A stretch of DNA of 64,000 bases, from positions 674,772 through 738,771 of the forward strand of contig CAWJEG010000013.1 of NCBI GenBank assembly GCA_963841845.1, read 5' to 3'. A program made the position numbers and the translations under genes. The stretch comes from CAVVGZ01 sp963841845. Lineage in GTDB: Bacteria > Chloroflexota > Anaerolineae > Anaerolineales > Anaerolineaceae. Positions 57,310 through 64,000 of the stretch are shown in pieces; the stretch's first letter is position 1, and the number at the start of each line of letters is the position of its first letter. The notes beneath the pieces are model-generated. The model had not been told where the DNA came from. It was given only the letters and a program-made list of their open reading frames with translations, and did not search any database.

Positions 57310-57539
57310 TGGTTGACCCGCGGATAGCTTGTTCCCTGCCGGCCCGCCCCATTCCAGGGTCGCCCCGCAGAACTTGCAGGTGGCCACATTGGTGCCATCC
57401 GGCTTGCGGGTGATCTTTACCGAGCCTTCAGCGCTGCTGCCTTCGGGGCAGGTACCAGTTGCGGTACCGACGCCGATGATCTTATCAGCATAGGTTAGCG
57501 GGGTCAGCTTGCTACAGGTTTATCGGTCTGGTTGGTCAT
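57310..57539 (-). CDS. Small cysteine-pair protein (frameshifted)
   Basis: After MTNQTDKP a one-base shift leads into SKLTPLTYADKIIGVGTATG then TCPEGSSAEGSVKITRKPDG and ATCKFCGATLEWGG. About 75 residues, with a CKFC pair that may bind zinc. It lies between transaldolase and DUF89 in the same direction. I do not recognise the family. Codon pattern and lack of stops after the shift suggest a real gene. Confidence 0.45.
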
Positions 57540-57618
57540 GCATCCATCCTTATGGTCCGTTTTTTTTAATGGTTGGATATGGTTATTTTCCGACGGAGAA
57601 GGGTGCCGTCAGCGGGCG

Positions 57619-58244
57619 TTAGAGACTTTTCAGGGCCTGGTTGAACTCTTCGACGGCCTGGCGGGTGAGCGGGCTCTCGGCCATCTCTTTGATCACCGCC
57701 AGCGGCAGGCTGATGTGCTGGGCGCCGGCCTGCCAGGATTTCCACTGCTTCACTGGCAGACTTGATGCTGGCTGCCACGCCTGGCAGCGGCTGCCCTGCA
57801 GCACGATAGCGATATTACCTACAACATCCGCCGGAGCCGGTGAAGCGCGAGATGCGGTTGACGAACGGGATTACAAAACGGGCGCGCCTCGCCGGCCAGG
57901 TAGGCCTAGGCGGGGTGAAAACGGCAGTGACTGCCACGATACTCTCACGGCTGATTTCCTTGGCAAACTGCAGGCCAGTCATGGTGCAGGGGATTTTGAT
58001 GCCCAGGTTGGGGGCCGCACTGCGGAAGACCTTGTATTCCTGGCGCATTTCATCGAGGGATTCGGTGATCAGCTGGTAAAAAACTGTCCCGGGCAGCAGC
58101 GGGCAGATGTCCTGCAGGGCTTTATAGAAATCGGTATACCCGGCGACTGCCAGCAGCTTCGGGTTGGTGGTGGCGCGCGCACGAATCCCAGGTTTGCCGC
58201 CTACGCACATCGTCCAGTTTGGCGGAGTCAAGATAAAGCGACAT
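57619..58244 (-). CDS. Transaldolase / fructose-6-phosphate aldolase family (frameshifted)
   Basis: About 208-215 residues. The start MSLYLDSAKLDDVR follows a strong ribosome site (AAAGGAGATAACAATT). RARATTNPKLLAVAG matches the GVTTNP motif, and NLGIKIPCTMTGLQFAKEIS contains the Schiff-base lysine (IKIPCT). The C-terminal AGAQHISLPLAVIKEMAESPLT comes from another frame. The short form is typical of the TalC/FSA class. It would cleave or form a ketose phosphate made from the sugar taken up by the PTS. Confidence 0.8.
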
Positions 58245-58370
58245 AATTGTTATCTCCTTTGCGGGGCGTCCGGCTGACTTGTAACGGACTAAGAGGCTCA
58301 GGCGGCACTGCTATTATAGCCTCAATCATAAAAATCTTGCAAATGAAGCGATTGATCCTGGTTAAAAAAA

Positions 58371-58400
58371 TTCAAGGAGGGCGGTGAGGCCCTCCTTGAA
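58371..58400 (-). terminator. Terminator after EIIC gene
   Basis: A perfect 12 bp stem TTCAAGGAGGGC / GCCCTCCTTGAA with a 6-base loop; in the minus direction it is followed by TTTTTTT. It separates the PTS genes from the transaldolase, which has its own ribosome site. Confidence 0.9.
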
Positions 58401-58419
58401 GGAATAACACCAAACCATA

Positions 58420-59716
58420 TTACGGGGTGAGGAGGGCAGCGATGAAGGACGGGCAGATCCCATCATACCGAAGCCGGTGTCACCGAAGGTGGAGTTGGAG
58501 AAGCCGAGCTGGCCGAGGCCAACATAGGCGGTGCCAGCCAGCAGGGTGAAGACGATACCGTTGAAGAGACTCGCCAGGACAGCACCCCTCATACCACCGG
58601 TGGCATTGCCGTAGACAGCCGAGGTAGCGCCCAGGAAGAAGTGGATGATCATCGAGGGGATGATCACGGCACCAGAGGGCTCCGTTGGCGATGATCTGCA
58701 GGGCCATGGCGAGCAAGCCGCCGACGATGGAAGTCAGGTAGCCGATCAGCACTGCATTGGGGGCATAGGGGAAGACCACGGGGCAGTCCAGGGCAGCCTT
58801 GGCGCTGGGGACGATTTTCTCGGCGAAGCACACGGAAGGCGGGGACGATGTCGGCCAGGATCATACGCACGCCGAGCAGGATCACGCCAATACCAGCGGC
58901 GAAGGTCAGGGCGGACATGAGTGAGTTAGAGTACCCAGGACTCATTGTTGCCGTAGATTGTGGCCAATCCGCCTGAACCAACGACCAGCAAAGCAGCCAC
59001 GGAGGCGATGAGGAAGAAGAGCCACATAACCACAGCCATGGCAACCAGCGGTTCTTTCATGAAGCCCAGCCAATCGGGTACGTTGACATCTTCGGTGCTC
59101 TTTTTCCTGTCGCCAAAGAGCAACCCTGAATAACCACCCAGCACGTAGGAGCCGGCACCAAAGTGACCCATGACGATGTCGTCACCGCCGGTGACCGCTT
59201 TCATGTAGGGGTCGGACACCCAGGCCGAGGTCAGGAAGCTGATACCGGTGATGATGGAAGCAACGATGACCAGGGTGGTGGGGTCTTTAATCACGGCTAT
59301 GCCGAGAATACCAACGGTCAGTACAGACATGAATAAAATGTGGTGCCCGGAAAGGAAGATGTATTTCAGGGGGGTGAAGCGGGCCAGGATCACGCTAAGG
59401 ATGAATGAAATGGCGAAGACATAGCCGATTACCGCCCCAAGTTTTTCCTGGGCGATGGCGACGAAGACTTCATTTACCGGCAGGGCACCCTGCAGGCCGA
59501 AGCCGGTCTCGGTGAGCCCACCCAGCGGGGTGATGGCGCTGATAACCACGCCAGCCCGGCACCCAGGATGAGGAAGCCGAGGATGGTCTTGACGGTTCCG
59601 GAAACGATTGCACCGAAGGGTTTTCCCTGGGCAATCAAGCCGATCATGGCCACGAGACCGATGAGGATTGAGGCTTTCCTCATTAATTCAACAAAAAATT
59701 TAATAACTGAATCCAT
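58420..59716 (-). CDS. PTS EIIC, ascorbate (UlaA/SgaT) family (frameshifted)
   Basis: About 430 residues from five frames with 10 or more membrane helices. FVELMRKASILIGLVAMIGL, GFGLQGALPVNEVFVAIAQEKLG, LSGHHILFMSVL and PDWLGFMKEPLVAMAVVMWL match UlaA-type EIIC proteins, which lack the classical EIIC motifs. The end TFGDTGFGMMG then GICPSFIAALLTP. It would move a sugar acid or pentose-like compound across the membrane with phosphorylation. Breaks near 59540, 58950, 58660, 58520 and 58450 are all single-base. Confidence 0.85.
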
Positions 59717-59748
59717 TGTATAAAACTCCTTTCAGAGAGGGTAAATTT

Positions 59749-60059
59749 TTATGATCTTTCTTCCAGTATTTTTTGGAAGATAGGAACAAGGGCAGTGCCT
59801 ATTTCTTTTTCGTCAAACAAGTTCTTGACGACCACGACCGGAACTTTCTGATCCTGCAGCTGTTTAGCAAACTCAGATGAGGTCACAAAGATGTCCGCCA
59901 GGATCCCTTGGCGGTGCTGATGTCGGTGGTTTCCACGCTGAATAAATTTTCTTTATAACCAGCTTTTTTGAGGGCACGTTCCACACCCATCCTCACCAGC
60001 AAACCGCTGCCTAAGCCCATTCCGCACACTGCAGCTATTTTAATTACTTTAATGCCCAC
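59749..60059 (-). CDS. PTS EIIB, ascorbate/lactose-like (frameshifted)
   Basis: About 102 residues. IKVIKIAAVCGMGLGSGLLVRMG contains the phosphorylated cysteine in the CGxGxGS loop, then KKAGYKENLFSVETTDIS, a one-base shift near 59905, and ILADIFVTSSEFAKQLQDQK and VPIFQKILEERS. I use a GTG start preceded by GAGGAGG. It passes phosphate from EIIA to the sugar on EIIC. Confidence 0.85.
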
Positions 60060-60100
60060 GCTATTTGTTCCTCCTCATTCTTGCAATCGAAACTTAATCA

Positions 60101-60211
60101 TTAGACATGCATTGACAGAATGCCGAGGATGAAGGTAAAGATGATCATGAACACGGTTACATTACCGGTCAGCTTCATTCTCTTGATGTGTTCGGGAGAG
60201 AATTCTTCCAT
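60101..60211 (-). CDS. 36-residue single-helix membrane peptide in the PTS operon
   Basis: Reads MEEFSPEHIKRMKLTGN followed by one helix (VTVFMIIFTFILGILSM) and stop. A very strong ribosome site (AAAGGAGGAAAA) precedes it, and it fits the gap between the SIS and EIIB genes exactly. It is likely a real small subunit or regulator of the EIIC. The acidic-amphipathic N-terminus should stay in the cytosol. Confidence 0.7.
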   Translation of the reverse strand: MEEFSPEHIKRMKLTGNVTVFMIIFTFILGILSMHV

Positions 60212-60241
60212 GGTTTTTTTCCTCCTTTCTTTTTAGATTTT

Positions 60242-60849
60242 TTACAGCTTGCGGTGCGCGTCCGGGTCTTGTGCACAAAGTTTATCTTCTGCCATTTCAC
60301 AGATCAAATGGGTGATGATGTAGTGCATCTCTTCGATGGCAGGCCCGTGATCGGATGGAACGGCAATGGCGATTTCCACCTCTTCTTTTAGTTTTCCTTT
60401 GTTTCCGCTAAAACCAATCGTTTTTACGCCCGTCTGGCGTGCAACGCGCATTGCTTCAATAACATCGGCAGAGTTGCCGCTGGTGCTGTAGCCTACCAGG
60501 ACATCGCCTGCCTGCAGCATACCGCTCACCTGCCTGGCATAGACCTGGTCGAAACCATAGTCATTGGCGATGGCAGAAAATGAGGAACCGCCCGTCATTG
60601 TAAAAGCCGGGTAGGCTTTGCGGTTCCAGCGGAAGCGCCCGATAAATTCGCCGACCAGGTGGTCGGCATTGGCGAAGTTACCGCCATTGCCGCAGGCAGT
60701 CATGCGGCGGCCGTCCCGCAGAGCCTGGTAGATGGCATCGGCGGTCTGTTCAATCTGCACCATGTGACTTGCACTGCTCCAGCAGCGGGCGGGATGCGTA
60801 GGCGCTACTCCAGCATTTCGTGAATGGATTGCATATCTGTCTTAACCAT
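60242..60849 (-). CDS. SIS-domain phosphosugar isomerase, GmhA-like (frameshifted)
   Basis: About 198 residues. The start MVKTDMQSIHEMLE shifts frame at about 60807 into SAYASRPLLEQCKSH, then continues. CGNGGNFANADHLVGEF matches the GmhA loop (GNGGSAADAQH), YSTSGNSADVIEA and IGFSGNKG are SIS sugar-phosphate sites, and DHGPAIEEMHYIITHLICE ends the fold. It probably isomerises the phosphorylated PTS product. It starts 4 bases after the EIIA stop. Confidence 0.85.
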
Positions 60850-60853
60850 ATCT

Positions 60854-61316
60854 TTACGAATCCGCTGCGCTTTCTTCCTGCCAGAAGATGGCCAGCATCT
60901 CCTGGACGGTGCGGGACTGCCTGATTTTTTCCACGTTTTCGGACTCTCCCAGCACGGTGGCCAGGTCGGAGAGCCCCTGGATATCGCCTTCTTTGTCCCT
61001 GGCGGCCAGGGCAACTCCCGCCAGACCGGGTCGTTGTCTTCATTGCCAAAATTGACCGGTTCAGCCAGGCGCACAACTGCAACGGTGGAATCAATTACAC
61101 CATCTTCCGGGCGGGCATGCGGCAGGGCAATTCCCGGGGCAATGACGATATGGGCCGAATTCTTCGCTACGCGGATCATGCGCATCCAGACGCACGCTTC
61201 AACGCCGCCCTCCTCCAGCCGTTAATTTTCCTGCGGCGCGGATTGCCACGCTGCCAGTCGGATACGGTCACATCGACAGCCGCCAATCCTGGGCGCAGCA
61301 AATCGCGTAAGTTCAT
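60854..61316 (-). CDS. PTS EIIA, ascorbate/mannitol type, proximal (frameshifted)
   Basis: About 153 residues. MNLRDLLRPGLAAVDVTVSDW starts it. APGIALPHARPEDGVIDSTV contains the phospho-accepting histidine (PHARPE), and AEPVNFGNEDNDPV is the conserved second half. The C-terminal EEMLAIFWQEESAADS is in another frame. Breaks near 61210 and 61020. It takes phosphate from HPr and gives it to EIIB. Confidence 0.82.
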
Positions 61317-61355
61317 AATTGCCTTTCTCCTATCCTTCACCAGGTTAATGATATG

Positions 61356-61850
61356 TTAAGTTTTACACCTGATGCAATTAAAATGCCAATACCCATTCCT
61401 GCTGCCGGGTCTTAAACCGGTACAGCCAGCGAGGATGTTAAGTACCTCGTCTACGTTCTCCCGCGCTCGCTGATAGCCTGAACGTTGGCGGGATCTGAAA
61501 GAATGGCAGCCATCTGGCGCGGAGCCGCAGGCTGTGCTGGACAGCATCCACGGCGGCAATGCTGATCACCAGAGAAACCGGATCATTGTTACGGTTGCCA
61601 AAACGGACCGGATTCTTCAACGTCGCCAGTCCCAAACCGGGCTGCAGCGCCCCGTCTTCCGGGCTGGAGTGCAGGAGGGCCAGATGCGGGGCAACCGCAT
61701 GTATGGTCCAAGCCGGCGGGTGGTGCTGACCATGCTTTCGATGTAGCGCTCCTCCACGGTGCCATCCCTGAACCATCAACCTGCCGACGAGCTGAACAGC
61801 TTCTACCCAGGTGTTTACCTGGGCATGCAGCTTGGATCGGTGCGGGGGAC
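61356..61850 (-). CDS. PTS EIIA-like protein, distal (frameshifted)
   Basis: About 150 residues recovered from three frames: NTWVEAVQLVGRLMV, EERYIESMVST, then VAPHLALLHSSPEDGALQPG and LATLKNPVRFGNRNNDPVSL, and ENVDEVLNILAG. The active-site region reads LLHSSPED instead of LPHARPED, keeping the histidine. Two EIIA proteins in one locus suggest either alternative donors or a regulatory EIIA. The upstream boundary is not certain because of the shifts. Confidence 0.65.
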
Positions 61851-61959
61851 AGCAGTTCCCCGAGGTGGGGGGAGGGATTGGCGGGGGGCGGGGGGAGTGT
61901 GGATATTTATGGCAGGGGCATGCCTTTATTATGCTGTATTTGTTCTGTTTGTCCATTCT

Positions 61960-62746
61960 GCTCATGCAGCATGGCGAGGAGTAGAACGGTTCATCCACGC
62001 CACGCTGCACCACTGTGCGCAAGCGGAAGCGGTCGCTGCGGAACCAGCTCTTGGAAAGGTGTGTTTTACGGTCGTTCTGGTCATACATGAGGTGCTCGTT
62101 GTAAAGCACCGGATCTCCCACGGAGATGCCCAGGCTGGTTGCCAAATTGGCGCCGCTGCGGTGGCCGGAGGGTATGCGAAGCCCAGGAAAGCTGAATGCC
62201 ATAGAGCTGCTCAAGGGTCAATATCAGGCTCTGGTGGGTAAAATCAACGTTGATGAGTTCCGGGATAAAGGTCGGCACGAAAATAGGACTCATGCAGCAC
62301 CAGCGGATCTTTTTCAACCAGGCGAAGGCGCTTGAGATGAACTCACTTCCTGGCCGGGTTGAATATCCAGGCGGGCGGCTTTTCCTGGGTGGAACCTGGA
62401 TGAGCTTCTGTTCCAGGACGCGTCTTTCAAAGGGAATGCCAGCCAGCATCAGCTCTTCGGAAACGCCCACAAGGCGGCCAGCCCAGGAATGTTCAAAAAT
62501 AAAGGGGGAAACGAAGGTGCCCCGTCCGTGAACCTGCACGAGCAGGTTTTTGGAGAGGAGCATGGCAATTGCCTTGCGCAGTGAACCGCGGCTAACTCCC
62601 AGTTGGTGGGCCAGGTCCACTTCACCGGGCAGGCGGTAATCAGGGGGCCATTCCCCGGTGGTGATTTTAGCTCCCAGCCAGCTGGCAAGCTCCGCGTAGA
62701 TAGGCACAGCACTGGATTTGTCGACTTCGTAAGGGATTGCGCTCAT
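61960..62746 (-). CDS. GntR/HutC-family regulator with UTRA domain (frameshifted)
   Basis: About 245-260 residues. The N-terminal winged helix reads VPIYAELASWLGAKITTGEW ... LPGEVDLAHQLGVSRGSLRKAIAMLLSKNLL with GRGTFV. The UTRA effector domain follows (PFERRVLEQKLIQVP ... LVEKDPL-type region in another frame ... LYNEHLMYDQNDRKTHLSK). Likely the local repressor of the PTS operon, induced by a phosphosugar. The start MSAIPYEVDK at 62746 is preferred over upstream ATGs. Breaks near 62400, 62320 and 62150. Confidence 0.82.
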
Positions 62747-63056
62747 TATGTTGTGTAAGAGGTACATAGACGACTGTATTATCGTTAACACAATATTAAT
62801 GCTTTGTCAACAGGGATTTTTTCCTGTTTAGCCCGCCTGCGGCAGAAATGTCCACCTTTCGTCGTTAATCTGTTCCATGGATGTGGATTTGGAGTTTTTC
62901 TAACCGGAGACAGGCCAGGTTTCCACTGGCTTATTCGCTGCTGGCAACCCGGCATGCCGTACAGTTTCCAGCCTTGACTGTACCTGTTTTCCTCGAAGGC
63001 CGGTTTTTTTCGGTTACCGGCTAATGGCGAGGCTGGCTAAAGCAGGGCGGTGATTC
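62747..63056. other. Upstream region of the GntR gene
   Basis: About 310 bases. Close to the GntR start it is AT-rich (TTAACACAATATTAATGC) and must hold the operon promoter and perhaps the GntR operator. I see no clear palindrome to name. The rest is without features. Confidence 0.35.
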
Positions 63057-63443
63057 TCATTTTTTTGGTTTGTAAACCTTGCTTTGCTTCAGTGAGCCAG
63101 CCCTGTCAAAGACCTTCCACTCACCAACTTTTTTGCCGTCTTCATACAACCCTACATCCCAAAGCTGGCCATCATCGTAGTAACGCTTCCACCAGCCAAT
63201 TTGTTTACCTTTGTCGAAAGAGCCACCTTGAAGAGGTTGACCGTTTTCGCGCCACCATTCCCAATAGCCATCCAACTCGCCGTTCAGGTACTCTCCAACG
63301 GCTTTCAAGGTGCCATTTTGATGGTAAAAATTCCATTTACCGTGGCGTTTTCCATTCAACAGCTGACCTTTTCCTGACAGTTTACCATTGGCAAACAATT
63401 CTTCGTGTGTCCCGTCAAGTTTGCCTGTATCTGGCGAACCCAT
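63057..63443 (-). CDS. MORN-repeat protein (YwqK-like)
   Basis: 128 residues made of about five MORN_2 repeats: ELFANGKLSGKGQLLNGK, RHGKWNFYHQNGTLKAVGEY, LDGYWEWWRENGQPLQGG, IGWWKRYYDDGQLWDVGLY and VGEWKVFDRAGSLKQSKVY. No signal peptide. Such proteins are annotated as YwqK-type antitoxins in some genomes, but there is no toxin partner here. The role is not known. Confidence 0.8.
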   Translation of the reverse strand: MGSPDTGKLDGTHEELFANGKLSGKGQLLNGKRHGKWNFYHQNGTLKAVGEYLNGELDGYWEWWRENGQPLQGGSFDKGKQIGWWKRYYDDGQLWDVGLYEDGKKVGEWKVFDRAGSLKQSKVYKPKK

Positions 63444-63846
63444 AACCTCTCCAAATTAATGCTTGTTAATCGTATTTGTTTACCTGTTTACCATCAGCAG
63501 CAGACAGCGGATTTCCTCTCTGCCTGTCATTTGCGATGGACTCATTATTTGAATTTTCCCCTGAATTATCTTTTTTTGGCAACCTTTTCTCAATTTCCCG
63601 CTGTACCATGCCGGATATTTATGCATCAATAAGCCTGGCAACTTTTGGAACAAGGATATCAGCCCTGTTTGTTTTCAACGACCTTTTTTATCAATCGTTC
63701 CAAAAAGCCCTGCAGATTTTTAACGGGAGAAATCGTTTACAAAGTGCTGGAAAACAACGTCCTTCCACCCATTTGTACGGGGTGGAAGATGAAAACCATG
63801 TGTTGATTGATTGAATAAATTTAATAGACGCTGTGTTCACCCTGGC
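63444..63846. other. Non-coding gap
   Basis: About 400 bases. A 112-codon frame on the plus strand at 63476 has no family features and poor composition, so I do not call it. Nothing else recognised. Confidence 0.4.
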
Positions 63847-64000
63847 GTTAGGGGCTGGAAAGCGCTAAACGACCGCTATCTTGCTGAAGGGCTGCCCCCT
63901 GGCGGCGGGATTTCCACCATTCGTAGAATACCAGACAGATGGCGCGGTTCGATCATGATGGCAGCCAGGGCGACAAACCAGCCCAGCAGAGGGATGGCTC
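63847..64000 (-). CDS. C-terminal end of a membrane protein (partial, frameshifted)
   Basis: At the window edge a hydrophobic stretch IPLLGWFVALAAIMIEPR is followed, after a one-base shift, by ICLVFYEWWKSRRQGAALQQ and a stop after LSSP. It looks like the last helix and cytosolic tail of a membrane protein whose start lies outside the window. Function cannot be told. Confidence 0.4.

Noticed and set aside
63476..63814. A 112-codon plus-strand frame near the right end
   Set aside because: Composition is not protein-like, there is no ribosome site and no family feature.

Overview
The window reads as a bacterial chromosome segment, most likely from an uncultured Anaerolineae-type Chloroflexota. 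This is an inference from the ancestral-looking gene mix (LCP protein, BmpA-type nucleoside ABC importer, panB-panE-panC, YgeW-type carbamoyltransferase, Chloroflexota-like conserved hypotheticals) and cannot be proved without a search. Many otherwise intact genes carry single-base frameshifts, often at short homopolymers. This looks like uncorrected long-read error on top of real decay, so I join frameshifted pieces into one gene where the protein family continues across the break.

Region 1 (1-22.4 kb) is almost entirely minus strand and reads as one catabolic cluster for nitrogen heterocycles (purine, urate or hydantoin type). It holds an SsnA/8-oxoguanine-deaminase-like amidohydrolase, two carbamoyltransferases (PyrB-like and YgeW-like), carbamate kinase, a complete BmpA-type ABC importer, a dihydropyrimidinase/hydantoinase and two fold-type II PLP enzymes. 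Three proton-pump-like membrane subunits follow the hydantoinase. FolD and two glycosyltransferase-like proteins sit among them. The logic would be import, deamination, ring opening, carbamoyl transfer, then carbamoyl phosphate to ATP through carbamate kinase.

Region 2 (22.5-36.1 kb) is housekeeping: UDP-glucose dehydrogenase, the pantothenate genes panB-panE-panC, an FtsL/DivIC-like protein, tRNA-Leu(CAG), a split sensor-like pair, an LCP protein, a catalytically degenerate tyrosine-recombinase-like protein, TilS, a sirtuin, MutL and RNase P RNA. Behind rnpB is a partial second copy of its 3' end and about 1 kb of diverged repeats.

Region 3 (37.1-48.4 kb) is an AT-rich accessory and defence island. 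It holds an EcoRI-family adenine methylase coupled to a DUF262-HNH nuclease, an XRE / ImmA-IrrE / PIN operon, a decayed NADAR gene cut by IS21-like ends, a two-gene unit of unknown function, a tRNA 3'-half that looks like an attachment site beside a truncated integrase, an orphan MNT nucleotidyltransferase and a pRiA4b ORF-3-like gene. Two diverged copies of a ~270 bp segment flank the last part. Inside them lies a 61 bp element with perfect 13 bp inverted ends whose 35 bp core is exactly inverted between the two copies.

Region 4 (48.4-56.4 kb) is bounded by two IS110-family elements. Each has a non-coding leader that looks like a bridge RNA: one loop repeats the left target flank of that particular copy (and differs between copies), a second repeats the element's right end, and an unoccupied relative of the target lies 2.7 kb away. 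Between the elements is a decayed lipid/glycan-like operon (SnoaL-like, SDR remnant, CrtI-like FAD oxidoreductase, PlsY-like, GT2) and a repeat field.

Region 5 (56.4-64 kb) is a minus-strand PTS operon of the ascorbate (Ula/Sga) type: GntR regulator, two EIIA proteins, SIS isomerase, a 36-aa membrane peptide, EIIB and EIIC. It is followed by a transaldolase and a DUF89 phosphatase, and preceded by a MORN-repeat protein and the end of a membrane protein at the window edge.
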